Origin: Deltaproteobacteria bacterium
GTDB lineage: Bacteria > Desulfobacterota > Syntrophobacteria > Syntrophobacterales > Thermodesulforhabdaceae
Direction of reading: 5' to 3'
Length of the DNA: 58,234 nucleotides
NCBI GenBank assembly: GCA_019309115.1
Contig: JAFDGW010000010.1
Coordinates: 1-58,234, forward strand
The notes under the pieces were generated by a model. That model worked only from the letters and a program-made list of their open reading frames with translations, ran no database searches and had not been told where the DNA came from. Shown in pieces: positions 12,280 to 20,771 of the stretch. How positions within the stretch are numbered: the stretch's first letter is position 1; every line of letters starts with the position of its first letter. The position numbers and the translations under genes were made by a program.

Positions 12280-13487
12280 GAAGCAAACGGAAAGCTCTAC
12301 GCAAGGGATTTAGTTCTGGGACAGCCGTTACAGCATCTGTTTTAGGTTCACTTAGATCGCTTTTGATGAACAGTAAGCTTGTTCCAGATGACAATGCCAG
12401 GACTGGAAGAGCCTGGGTAGCACCAAGACTGCCAATTGGAATTTATCTACCAGTTAAGGTCGAAGTCATCGAAGTTGATCACAAGCAAATGATGGCAGTC
12501 TCTCAGGTTCTAAAAGACGGCGGAGACGATCCGGATATAACTCACGGGGCATACTTCAAAACCACAGTCAGATTATTTCGAGCCGGCAATGGCAAAGGTG
12601 GAATCCTGCTTCAGGCTGGCCAGGGAGTTGGCATCGTAACAAAAGAAGGATTGCCCGTAAGAGTTGGCGAACCCGCTGTAAACCCCGTGCCACGCAGGAT
12701 GATAAGGGAAAATGTGGAGCACCTGATAGAGCAAGTTTCATCGCTCGAGTGCAGGAACTTGCCGACAATCGATATCCCTACAGTGAAAAAGGCTTTATAT
12801 CTTCCTTTTCGAAGTCAAACATGCCATGCTCTTGTTATCTCTGTAACCGTTGAAGTACCGGGTGGAAAGCAACTTGCTGCTCGCACGCTTAACCCTCGCC
12901 TAGGAATTACAGGTGGTATATCCATCCTTGGCACCACAGGCTTGGTTGTCCCCTACTCACACGAAGCTTTCAAAGAAACCATAGCCTCAGCAATGACCTT
13001 CGCACGACGGAATAATTGCAAAACCCTGGTTCTGAGCACCGGGGGAAAAAGCGAAAAGCTGGCCAGAGCAATACTACCCGAGCTGCCCGATGCATCATTT
13101 ATCCAAATTGCAGATTTTTACGAATTTTCACTTAAAAAGGCGCAAGAGTTCGGTTTCAGGCACGTTATTCATTCCGTCTTTTTCGGGAAGACCGTTAAAA
13201 TGGCGCTGGGATATAGGTACACTCACGCCCATAGCTCAACACTCGACCTTGGACGACTGGTTGACTCATGGTTGACCGATCTGGTGGACAAAGACCTGGC
13301 CAATAGGATACGAAATTGTAACACCGCTCGCCACGCTTTTGATGTTCTGAATGAATACGGACGACCGGATGTGGCAAAAAGGATTGCTCAGCTTGCAGTG
13401 ACAATGTCTCGTAGATTTGCACCAAAACTAAAAAAGATTGAATTACTCCTTTTTAATTATGATGGTGAACTAATATGCCGGATTTAA
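12276..13487 (+). CDS. cbiD: Cobalt-precorrin-5B (C1)-methyltransferase CbiD
   Basis: CbiD methylates C-1 in the anaerobic, early-cobalt route to cobalamin, coupled to ring contraction. The 403-residue protein has the diagnostic N-terminal [12 protein letters not shown] and GDDPDITHG, then [19 protein letters not shown] and the late [13 protein letters not shown] region. I start it at ATG 12276, which forms a 4-base ATGA overlap with glnS; an ATG 27 bases upstream is also open. The next gene overlaps its 3' end by 13 bases, so the two cobalamin genes are translationally linked. No other cobalamin genes are in the window. The GGDDPD and TTGLV segments match the family well. Confidence 0.93.
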   Translation: MRSKRKALRKGFSSGTAVTASVLGSLRSLLMNSKLVPDDNARTGRAWVAPRLPIGIYLPVKVEVIEVDHKQMMAVSQVLKDGGDDPDITHGAYFKTTVRLFRAGNGKGGILLQAGQGVGIVTKEGLPVRVGEPAVNPVPRRMIRENVEHLIEQVSSLECRNLPTIDIPTVKKALYLPFRSQTCHALVISVTVEVPGGKQLAARTLNPRLGITGGISILGTTGLVVPYSHEAFKETIASAMTFARRNNCKTLVLSTGGKSEKLARAILPELPDASFIQIADFYEFSLKKAQEFGFRHVIHSVFFGKTVKMALGYRYTHAHSSTLDLGRLVDSWLTDLVDKDLANRIRNCNTARHAFDVLNEYGRPDVAKRIAQLAVTMSRRFAPKLKKIELLLFNYDGELICRI

Positions 13488-14710
13488 CTGCCAGCCAATG
13501 GAACCCGCCTCAAATTGTATTGATCGGAGCGGGCATGGACATTGATACATTCAAGAGGTGCTACGCTCATTGGCTGGCTCGTGCAGAGGTGGTCATTACG
13601 GGTGCACCGATCCTGCAAGAGCTAACATTGCCGGAAAATGTGAAGGTTCTAGAGATCAAACCGCCCGTGCTTGAGCTTGTAAAAAAGCTAGATCGGTTAG
13701 CTCAAAAGCGTCGCGTGCTGGTTATAGCCTCCGGAGATCCCCTCTTCTTCGGTATAGGGAGATTACTGTCAAAGCATCTGGATCATACCAGACTCAAAAT
13801 TATTCCCAACATTACAGCCGTGCAGTATCTCTTTGCCAGATTGAAAATTCCCTGGGATGATGTAAAGTGTTTGAGCTTACACGGCTCAGCAGAGTCTCGC
13901 GAGTTTTTCTTCTGGCTCAGGCTTGGCAAGAAAGTGGCTCTTCTTACGGATCCAGTGAACAACCCTACAAAAATAGCGGAAATACTTTTGCAACATAACT
14001 TCAGGGCATGTCAGCTGGCAATTGGAGAAGCTCTGGGAAGCGATCGTGAAAAGGTAACCGTTGCCACACCTGAGGAAGCATTTGCAAAACACTGGAACCA
14101 ACCGAACATAGTGGCAATTCTACCCTATGGAAAAGTCAACAACGAGGGGGGATTTTTCGACGAGGCGCAATTGTCACATCAAGCCGGTCTGATAACCAAG
14201 CGTGAAATCCGGGCCGTGGTGTTGGCAATGCTTCGCCTGAATCCGGGAAACATATTATGGGACATTGGTGCCGGGAGTGGCTCCGTTTCCATCGAAGCTT
14301 GTTACTCAACACCGCTAGCACGGGTTTATGCCGTCGAAAAGAATCCGACCACTTTTAAACACCTTGTCAATAACGTGGCCGCTTTTCACTGCGGAGAAAT
14401 CGAGGCGGTGCAGGAGGATGCGGTGGATGCGGTGAATCACCTGCCCGAACCAGATCGGATATTCATCGGCGGCGGAGGAAAAGATTTGCCGGCAATTTTG
14501 GAAGGAATACACAATCGTCTTCAGGGCCGGGTGCCTCTTGTACTCACAACAGTGCTTTGGGATTCGCTGGAAAATGTAAAGAACTTCGCCAAGTCGAAAG
14601 GATACAATTTTTCGGCCGTGCAAGTTGATGTTCAAAGAAGCAAGCCAATTTCAGGATCTTTCCGGTTTGATAGCCTTAACCCTGTCTTTATAGTGCACCT
14701 CGAAAGGTAG
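13475..14710 (+). CDS. cobL: CbiE-CbiT fusion (CobL-type precorrin-6Y/7 methyltransferase-decarboxylase)
   Basis: The protein methylates C-5 and C-15 of the corrin precursor and removes the C-12 acetate carboxylate. The N-terminal half (to about 215) is a tetrapyrrole methylase, with VLIGAGMD at the start and VIASGDPLFFGIGRLL. The C-terminal half (about 225-411) is a Rossmann methyltransferase with ILWDIGAGSGSVSIEA. The two activities are separate proteins in Salmonella (CbiE, CbiT) and fused in CobL. It starts inside the end of cbiD (13 bases overlap) in another frame. A mixed CbiD plus CobL set is consistent with an anaerobic pathway in this lineage. Confidence 0.93.
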   Translation: MPDLTASQWNPPQIVLIGAGMDIDTFKRCYAHWLARAEVVITGAPILQELTLPENVKVLEIKPPVLELVKKLDRLAQKRRVLVIASGDPLFFGIGRLLSKHLDHTRLKIIPNITAVQYLFARLKIPWDDVKCLSLHGSAESREFFFWLRLGKKVALLTDPVNNPTKIAEILLQHNFRACQLAIGEALGSDREKVTVATPEEAFAKHWNQPNIVAILPYGKVNNEGGFFDEAQLSHQAGLITKREIRAVVLAMLRLNPGNILWDIGAGSGSVSIEACYSTPLARVYAVEKNPTTFKHLVNNVAAFHCGEIEAVQEDAVDAVNHLPEPDRIFIGGGGKDLPAILEGIHNRLQGRVPLVLTTVLWDSLENVKNFAKSKGYNFSAVQVDVQRSKPISGSFRFDSLNPVFIVHLER

Positions 14711-14735
14711 CACGACATTTTACTGGAATCTCGCT

Positions 14736-15527
14736 TTAATTCTTTTGTCCTTGCCTATTGCTTTCATTTGCTTCTCTTAAAAGCTTCACAACTCTCTCTT
14801 CGCAATACCACTCAATCTGTCTGCAAATTCCCATAATTATTTTAACGTCCCTTGCCCGAAGTTGCATCCGACCGAAAAAGCGTCTTATGTTCATCATCCA
14901 GTATTCCGGATTTTCTGGATTGATGAAGTTAATCTTCGTAAGGGTTTTTGAAAGATAACTGTACATTCGTTCCAGCTCAAAGCTGGATGCAAGCCTGGGC
15001 ACAAATTCAGGCTCCGTAACCATAGAAGCTGTGAATATCTCATAAAGAATAATCATAACGGCCTGAGCCAGATTCAGGGACGCAAATTCGGAAGAAGTTG
15101 GAATCGTTACGAGGACGTGACAGTACTTGAGTTCCCGGTTGGCGAGCCCTCTGTTTTCTGGTCCGAATAAAAGGGCTATCCGATTGCTCTGACTGATAGA
15201 CACCAGTTTTTCCGCTACTTCACGAGGGTTAGTAATGGTTCTGCGCTGGGATCCACGTCTTGCTGTGGTGCCGACAACATACTGAAACGGGCCAAGCGCT
15301 TCTTCAAGATCGTCGTAGATCTCCATATTTGCTACCACGTCCTCGGATGCGTGCGTTGCCATCTTGAGGATTTTGGTAAGATCGCAGTTCAATGGATCCA
15401 CTACAATAAGCTGCTTTACACCCATGTTTTTGCAGGCTCGCGCCACGGAACCGATATTTTCGGGAAAATGAGGTCTATGCAACACTACGGCAAAGTTATC
15501 CAGATTTGCCCTGTGCTTCTTTACCAC
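14736..15527 (-). CDS. trmJ: TrmJ-type tRNA/rRNA 2'-O-methyltransferase (SPOUT)
   Basis: The 263-residue SPOUT protein has the three TrmH-superfamily motifs in the TrmJ form: RPHFPENIGSVARACKNMG near the start, LLFGPENRGL at about 146, and PTSSEFASLNLAQAV at about 170. A helical C-terminal extension follows, as in TrmJ. TrmJ methylates the ribose of residue 32 in tRNAs; the exact target here is inferred. The GTG at 15527 has GAGGTG upstream and lies 15 bases after the pgpA stop. It is the last gene of the queF-to-trmJ run and converges with cobL. Confidence 0.88.
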   Translation of the reverse strand: MVKKHRANLDNFAVVLHRPHFPENIGSVARACKNMGVKQLIVVDPLNCDLTKILKMATHASEDVVANMEIYDDLEEALGPFQYVVGTTARRGSQRRTITNPREVAEKLVSISQSNRIALLFGPENRGLANRELKYCHVLVTIPTSSEFASLNLAQAVMIILYEIFTASMVTEPEFVPRLASSFELERMYSYLSKTLTKINFINPENPEYWMMNIRRFFGRMQLRARDVKIIMGICRQIEWYCEERVVKLLREANESNRQGQKN

Positions 15528-15542
15528 TCGTCTTTCACCTCA

Positions 15543-16061
15543 CTAATGCAACAAACCAGCGTAATTCCCCAACCGCCAGATAATCCAGAGTGAACAAAAT
15601 GCGTACAACCCGCTGACTACATCATCTCCCATGACCCCAACAAAACTAGGATACCTTTTATCAAGCCATGAGGCACCGGGTGGCTTCAGGATGTCAAAAA
15701 TTCTAAAGGCAAAAAAACCTGCCACAGCGAGAAACCATAAGGGATAACTCTTTCCGGTGATAAGCACAGTCGTTAAAAAGCCAGCCACTTCATCAAGTAC
15801 AAACTGCTGCGGATCGCTCTGATCGCTATGATTTTGTATAACGGGCAGAGAGAAACAAGCGGCAATCAATACTGCAACCAGTCCGCCAAGAAGTGCCAGT
15901 CTGAAGGCCGTGTTGCTCTCGGTTAGGCTGTAAACCGCGGCAGCAAAAACGACTCCACCAAGGGTTCCCCATGTTCCAGGCATTTTGGGAAGGTAGCCAA
16001 GCCCAAAACATGTGCCCACAAGATACGCCACTTCGACCTTTCTGGATTCATTCTTCTTCAC
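15543..16061 (-). CDS. pgpA: Phosphatidylglycerophosphatase A
   Basis: PgpA dephosphorylates phosphatidylglycerol phosphate in the inner membrane. The protein has three to four membrane segments and the family motifs GLGYLPKMPGTWGTL, FVLDEVAGF and FRIFDILKPPGASWLD, with the metal-binding GVMGDDVVSGL. I choose GTG 16061, which overlaps the MFS stop as GTGA and gives 172 residues, the usual family length. The longer ATG-initiated frame would run 70 bases into the MFS gene with a cysteine-rich non-homologous N-terminus. Downstream is trmJ. Confidence 0.92.
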   Translation of the reverse strand: MKKNESRKVEVAYLVGTCFGLGYLPKMPGTWGTLGGVVFAAAVYSLTESNTAFRLALLGGLVAVLIAACFSLPVIQNHSDQSDPQQFVLDEVAGFLTTVLITGKSYPLWFLAVAGFFAFRIFDILKPPGASWLDKRYPSFVGVMGDDVVSGLYAFCSLWIIWRLGNYAGLLH

Positions 16062-17269
16062 TTTTTGATTACCCCATCGGAACTTGCCACAGAAACATTT
16101 GCATAGAGTGAATGAACAAAAGGCCAAAAGGCAAGGGACGCTATTACGAAAAAAAGCCCCGTATAAATGAATGCTCCCCGGTAACCTTCCGTTGCAGCTA
16201 TAATTCCAGCAACAAAGTTACCCACAAAAATCCCTAAAGTACGCACGCTGTACACAATGGCGGAATTGCCACCCATGCGCCCCTGAGGAAACAACAGAGC
16301 CGTTAACATGCCCATCGAAAAAATTGCCGGTGTATCCCCAAGGGTATGCAAAATGCGGGCACCTATCATTTGAACGAGGTTGTCGGCGTAAGCTGTTGCA
16401 ATGTGAAAGACAGACGAAATCAGAAGTCCTCCTATGAGCAAGGGAGTAATTCTGCCCTGTACATCGAATCTATGGCCCGTGAATGGAGAGAGAAAAGCCA
16501 TCCACATGCCAACGGCCATGTAAACTATGCCGATCTCTCTCGTGCTGAAGCCCAGTTCCTTCTTCATGAGCACCGAAAAGCCTGTTTGTTCCACACCAAA
16601 GTGCATCCCGTAAATGAAATAGATTATCAGAAAGAGCAGAGCCCTGGGCTGTACGATGTCGTCCCGATATTCGTTCCATCGAAAGGCATAAATCGGGCTG
16701 TCCGGAAGTAAGGAAAAAAACAAAGCAAGTATTGCCGTTACAACCAACGAAGCGCTTAAAACAAGCTGGTAATCCCCGCAATGGTGTAGCTGAGCTCCTA
16801 TGAGCGGTCCAAAACCAAATCCAAGGAAAAAGCCCATTTGGTAGAGAGAAATCCTAATACCTCTTTTGTCCTCAGGGATAACTTTAAGAAACAGTGCAAA
16901 AAGCACTATCTGAAAAATAGACAATCCTAAACCCCCGACAAAGGCACAGATTGCAAGCCAGAAAGGCAAAGTCAGATTCTTGATACCCACAATGTGAAGC
17001 AAAATAAAAAAAATACCGAGGAAAAGGGTTTTTTTGGGGCTTACCCGGTCTGCAAGCATACCGAACGGAATAATGAAACCCAATCCACCAATGGAATAAG
17101 CACCTATGATGAAACCGGCCATTTTGGACTGAATTCCTAGTTTCGACAGGTAAATAGGTAGAAAAGCCAGCACCATCCATAACAGGCAGGTCATGGTAAA
17201 GGAACAGCAAAAGAAAAGGATCATATGCCAGTTATTAAATCTAATGGAAGAGTTGTGGTAACTGCCCAT
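16058..17269 (-). CDS. Major facilitator superfamily transporter
   Basis: This is a roughly 404-residue inner-membrane protein with about 12 hydrophobic segments in two sets of six. The MFS loop 2-3 signature is present as GMLADRVSPKKTLFLG, and a second-half equivalent as GHRFDVQGRITPLLIG. The substrate cannot be told. It lies between the queuosine-precursor transporter and pgpA in an overlapping run, but that does not define a role. ATG 17269 has an AAGAGA upstream. A GTG at 17287, overlapping the preceding stop, is also possible. Confidence 0.85.
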   Translation of the reverse strand: MGSYHNSSIRFNNWHMILFFCCSFTMTCLLWMVLAFLPIYLSKLGIQSKMAGFIIGAYSIGGLGFIIPFGMLADRVSPKKTLFLGIFFILLHIVGIKNLTLPFWLAICAFVGGLGLSIFQIVLFALFLKVIPEDKRGIRISLYQMGFFLGFGFGPLIGAQLHHCGDYQLVLSASLVVTAILALFFSLLPDSPIYAFRWNEYRDDIVQPRALLFLIIYFIYGMHFGVEQTGFSVLMKKELGFSTREIGIVYMAVGMWMAFLSPFTGHRFDVQGRITPLLIGGLLISSVFHIATAYADNLVQMIGARILHTLGDTPAIFSMGMLTALLFPQGRMGGNSAIVYSVRTLGIFVGNFVAGIIAATEGYRGAFIYTGLFFVIASLAFWPFVHSLYANVSVASSDGVIKK

Positions 17270-17279
17270 TTCAAATCTC

Positions 17280-17921
17280 TTAAACACTTTCTTTTATTTC
17301 CCATTTGCCCGTGATCAACCTCACGCCGAGGTAAACGAATGGAGTATCGAGGGCGGCAATGAAAAGTTTTACAAGATATTGGGATACGAGCATTTTAAAG
17401 ACTACAGCTTCAGGGAAAATGCCTACAAACGCAACGCTGATAAATATTGCCGTATCGATGAACTGAGATGCCATTGTTGAAAGGTTATTTCGAAGCCAGA
17501 GGTGATGTCCTTTTGTCTTTTTCTTCCACAGGTGAAAAGCCCATATATCGTGAGTTTGTGAAGCAAGATAAGCCAAAAGGCTAGCGAAGACAATTCGCGG
17601 AGTAAAACCGAAAACGTCAACGTAAGCCTTATTTTTCTCAAAGAAGGACGCCGGTGGATACACAACGACTAGCAGAGAAAACAAAACGAGAATTATCGAT
17701 GCTCCAAAGCCGACTCTAATCACGCGGGATGCCACATGTTTACCGTAAACTTCAGAAATTATGTCTGTGAATGCAAAACTCAGCGGGTAACAAAAAACAG
17801 CTATTGGTACCACAAAGGGGCCGACCTGAACAAGCTTTCCTGCAATCACGTTGGATATAACCACGATGGCAACAAAAAGGCCCGTGAGGTAAAGCAAGGT
17901 ATCTTCGAATTTACGCATCAT
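17280..17921 (-). CDS. yhhQ: Queuosine precursor transporter (YhhQ/VUT family)
   Basis: The 213-residue membrane protein has about six hydrophobic segments and the VUT/DUF165 signatures [21 protein letters not shown] and the [20 protein letters not shown] stretch. The family imports 7-cyano- or 7-aminomethyl-7-deazaguanine. Its start overlaps the stop of queF by four bases (ATGA), so the salvage transporter and the preQ0 reductase are made together, which strongly supports the role. The 3' end touches the MFS gene. Confidence 0.92.
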   Translation of the reverse strand: MMRKFEDTLLYLTGLFVAIVVISNVIAGKLVQVGPFVVPIAVFCYPLSFAFTDIISEVYGKHVASRVIRVGFGASIILVLFSLLVVVYPPASFFEKNKAYVDVFGFTPRIVFASLLAYLASQTHDIWAFHLWKKKTKGHHLWLRNNLSTMASQFIDTAIFISVAFVGIFPEAVVFKMLVSQYLVKLFIAALDTPFVYLGVRLITGKWEIKESV

Positions 17922-18313
17922 TCTACCCCCAAGCTACCGATTTGCGTCGTAGTAAGAAACCCTCCCCTGATGTTGTAAGTAATCGTCACTTTAAGCCTCT
18001 CGGTTTCAAGTAGCTTTTTCAGGTCCTCGTAAATCCTCTTTGTGGCTTCCTCCTGATATATCCCCACATTTCGAAAACTGACGAAATAATACTTCAGGGA
18101 CTTAAGTTCCACGATTTTCCCGCCGTCAGGGAAGTATTCTATGACCACGCGTCCTATGTCCGGTAAGCCAGAGAAAGGACAAACTGCTGAAAATTCCTCT
18201 GTCTCTATCCTGATTAACTCTTCCCTTCCCTCGAAGGGAATCGGCTCAAGAAAATCTGGCCTTATTGCTTCTTTGGGTTCAAAATTGAATACTCTTCCTT
18301 CTGCTTTGGGCAT
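17918..18313 (-). CDS. queF: NADPH-dependent 7-cyano-7-deazaguanine reductase (short, unimodular QueF)
   Basis: QueF reduces the nitrile of preQ0 to the aminomethyl group of preQ1 for queuosine synthesis. The 131-residue protein is the short YkvM-type form. It has the catalytic cysteine in [14 protein letters not shown], the QueF motif around [14 protein letters not shown], and the ITYNIRGG region near the end. A G-rich stretch provides the ribosome binding site before the ATG. It leads a run with yhhQ, the MFS gene, pgpA and trmJ. I looked for a preQ1 riboswitch in the leader and saw none. Confidence 0.95.
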   Translation of the reverse strand: MPKAEGRVFNFEPKEAIRPDFLEPIPFEGREELIRIETEEFSAVCPFSGLPDIGRVVIEYFPDGGKIVELKSLKYYFVSFRNVGIYQEEATKRIYEDLKKLLETERLKVTITYNIRGGFLTTTQIGSLGVE

Positions 18314-18481
18314 GTGCCTATCCCCCCCAACTTTGTCGTTCTAATTGGCATGGTTTATCCTTTTATCCTAAATTAGCTTGTCGGACAAATGCCCTGACAA
18401 TATGTTTGCACTAAAACTACCAAAGTATTATGTTTTAAAGAGATTAATCGAGAAAACAGCAACGTTACCAGGAGGCTAAAA

Positions 18482-19144
18482 ATGAAAAGGGGCATGGTAG
18501 CATTATTGGCACTTTCTCTGGTGTTGGCCGGATGTGCGTCAACCGGGTACCCACCGTCAAGGTCTCAGCAGGGAGCGCTTCTGGGCACCGGGATAGGTGC
18601 TGCGACGGGGGCAGCTTTAGGCGGAGCCATCGGAGGCAGCGGTGAGGCGGCTTTACTGGGTGCAGCGGCCGGCGCAGTAGTCGGCGGCATAACGGGCGGG
18701 ATGATAGGCAGTTACATGGACAAACAAGAGCAAGAATTACGTCAAGCACTGGCAAACGTTGAAGCTGCAAGCATACAACGAGAGCAGAACATTCTCGCTG
18801 TAACCTTCCGGTCAGATGTCCTTTTTGATTTTGACTCGGCCGTTTTGAAACCCGGAGCATACGATGAACTGGACAGGGTTGCTCATGTGTTGAGGAGATA
18901 CCCTCAAACTAGAATCAGGATTGAAGGTCATACCGATAGTATAGGTTCTGAAGAATACAACAGACGGCTGTCGGAACGGAGGGCTATGGCCGTACGAGAT
19001 GCGCTGGTTCAACGCGGTGTCGATCCTAGACGAATTCAGGTGATAGGCTACGGCGAATCTAGACCCATAGCAACCAATCAAACGGAAGCAGGAAGACAAC
19101 TCAACAGGCGTGTAACAATTGTGATTATACCTGAACAGGCCTGA
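18482..19144 (+). CDS. OmpA-family outer-membrane lipoprotein with glycine zipper
   Basis: A lipoprotein signal with lipobox LVLAGC puts the mature N-terminal cysteine near residue 18. A glycine-rich zipper (about 32-80, repeated GAxxG and GGxxG) likely inserts in or against the membrane. The C-terminal OmpA domain carries LFDFDSAVLKPGA, EGHTDSIGSEEYNRRLSERRA and NRRVTIVI. It binds peptidoglycan and resembles YiaD. ACCAGGAGG lies before the ATG. Its last 20 bases overlap the convergent TrmH-type gene. It is probably structural, tethering the outer membrane to the wall. Confidence 0.93.
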   Translation: MKRGMVALLALSLVLAGCASTGYPPSRSQQGALLGTGIGAATGAALGGAIGGSGEAALLGAAAGAVVGGITGGMIGSYMDKQEQELRQALANVEAASIQREQNILAVTFRSDVLFDFDSAVLKPGAYDELDRVAHVLRRYPQTRIRIEGHTDSIGSEEYNRRLSERRAMAVRDALVQRGVDPRRIQVIGYGESRPIATNQTEAGRQLNRRVTIVIIPEQA

Positions 19145-19901
19145 CACGCCGTCGCCATTCGTAAAGGGCAATGGAAACCGCCACAACAACATTAAGGGAT
19201 TCCAACACCGGCGAGGTAGGGATTCGTAGGCTCTTGGCTTTAAGCTCCGTTGGAATTCCCGGCCCTTCAAGGCCGGGAACAAGCATGAAAAGGTCCGGAA
19301 ATTCAAAAGATTCGATGTCAAGACCAGCTACATCGAGCCCAAAAAGATGGGGAAAGTAAGGTAAATTTTTCAGAGAAGGCCCCCTGTAAAGGGGAGCCTT
19401 GAAAATGGCCCCAGAAGATGCGCGAATTGACTTATGATGATATGGATTTGCCGCCTCTTCTAGAAGTACCACCTGTGTTACATCAAAACCAACACAGCTC
19501 CTTATAACGGCGCCAACATTCGCAGGATCCTGAAAAGGTACAAAAAGGATGCATCCATGCGACGGCACTTGTTGCGGATTCCAGGTTGGAATCTCAGGTG
19601 TACGAAGCACCAAAAAGGGTTGATCAATCCCGAACACGTCTATTTTCCCAAAAAGATCACTACCCAGTACATAGACTGGGATAATGGAACTATCATCAAC
19701 TGTTTCTGTGATCTTGCTCAAGTGCTTCTTCTTAGCACAAACAGCGTACACGAGATCACTTCGTTCTCTAGAAACTTCTGAAACAATTTTCCTTCCAAAA
19801 ACAAGGCTCTTACCGTATTTTTTTACTCCCTTACCGGAAAGAATCGATTTTAGCTGTTTGTAAAAAGGATTGCTCTTGCTATGAATTTCTCTAAGCCTCA
19901 C
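19125..19901 (-). CDS. TrmH/SpoU-family RNA 2'-O-methyltransferase
   Basis: The 258-residue SPOUT protein starts from a GTG and has an N-terminal substrate-binding region (EIHSKSNPFYKQLKSIL). The SAM domain follows, with DPANVGAVIRSC, IRASSGAIFKAPLY, LVPGLEGPGIP and SPVLESLNVVVAVSIALYEW. The family methylates ribose in rRNA or tRNA; which position is unknown. The 3' end overlaps the lipoprotein gene by 20 bases. The 5' end overlaps the divergent RluA-type gene by 21 bases, which is unusual. Confidence 0.88.
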   Translation of the reverse strand: MRLREIHSKSNPFYKQLKSILSGKGVKKYGKSLVFGRKIVSEVSRERSDLVYAVCAKKKHLSKITETVDDSSIIPVYVLGSDLFGKIDVFGIDQPFLVLRTPEIPTWNPQQVPSHGCILFVPFQDPANVGAVIRSCVGFDVTQVVLLEEAANPYHHKSIRASSGAIFKAPLYRGPSLKNLPYFPHLFGLDVAGLDIESFEFPDLFMLVPGLEGPGIPTELKAKSLRIPTSPVLESLNVVVAVSIALYEWRRRVRPVQV

Positions 19902-20687
19902 CTTCCTCTCACCCGCTTCGTTAATAACGACGGTGTCCCTTTTTTCTTCTTACCCGATTGGCCCATATTTTTCCTAGATAATCACGTCCTGGTTCTCTAT
20001 AAACCTGCAGGACTTCTATCGCAAGGGGACTCATCCGGTAAAGTTTCTCTCCTGGATTTGGTTCGAAGATGGATAAAAATTGCTTACCGAAAAGCCGGCA
20101 ATGTGTACCTCGGGCTTGTACATCGCCTGGATAAGCCAGTGGCAGGCATTTTCACCGTGGCGAGGACTTCCAAGGCGGCTTCTAGGCTTTCCGAGCAATT
20201 CCGCAACAAGACGATTCGAAAAGAGTACATCGCGGTAGTAGAAGGCGTTCCACGACCCAGATGCGGCACAATAAAACACTGGCTTATTCGTGTCGGCGGC
20301 AAAACCATTTCGACACCCCGCTACACAAAAGCACATGCAAAAGAAGCAGTGCTTGAGTACGAAGTCCTGGAATCTATTGGCAAGCGCAGCCTAATTCGTG
20401 TTCTTCCGGTGACTGGCAGAAAACACCAAATAAGAGCCCAGCTTGCAGCAGCAGGTCATCCAATACTGGGAGACATGCTTTATAAATCATCACATAGACT
20501 TGCCAAAAATGCCATAGCTCTTCTGGCAAGATCCATTACATTTATACATCCTACTCTCAAAAATAAGATTACTCTCTCATGCCCATATCCTAAAGGCTGG
20601 CCATGGCCTGAGGTGCAAGGCAACTTGTTTTGGGACTGGGACGAGATTAAGAACAGCTTAAGTTTGGCAGAGGCAGATTACGGATAG
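19881..20687 (+). CDS. RluA-family pseudouridine synthase
   Basis: The 268-residue protein isomerises uridine in RNA. The catalytic-Asp motif is HRLDKPVAGIF, preceded by ILDNHVLVLYKPAGLLSQGD-like sequence and followed by KEYIAVVEG and TGRKHQIRAQLAAAGHPILGD, the classic RluA block. There is no S4 domain, so it resembles RluC/D catalytic cores or the short RluA class. Its ATG lies inside the start of the divergent TrmH-type gene. No later in-frame start exists before the conserved region. Its promoter must therefore lie in that gene. Confidence 0.9.
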   Translation: MNFSKPHLPLTRFVNNDGVPFFFLPDWPIFFLDNHVLVLYKPAGLLSQGDSSGKVSLLDLVRRWIKIAYRKAGNVYLGLVHRLDKPVAGIFTVARTSKAASRLSEQFRNKTIRKEYIAVVEGVPRPRCGTIKHWLIRVGGKTISTPRYTKAHAKEAVLEYEVLESIGKRSLIRVLPVTGRKHQIRAQLAAAGHPILGDMLYKSSHRLAKNAIALLARSITFIHPTLKNKITLSCPYPKGWPWPEVQGNLFWDWDEIKNSLSLAEADYG

Positions 20688-20771
20688 ATAAAAGGTGATA
20701 TAAATTGACACGGTAGTACACAAGCATTTACCGTAAAGGCGGTATCTGATCATCATGTAGGGATGTAAAAA

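Noticed and set aside
18314-18481. Possible preQ1 riboswitch upstream of queF
   Set aside because: The conserved preQ1-I features (C-rich loop and A-rich tail pairing at the ribosome binding site) are not seen in the minus-strand leader.
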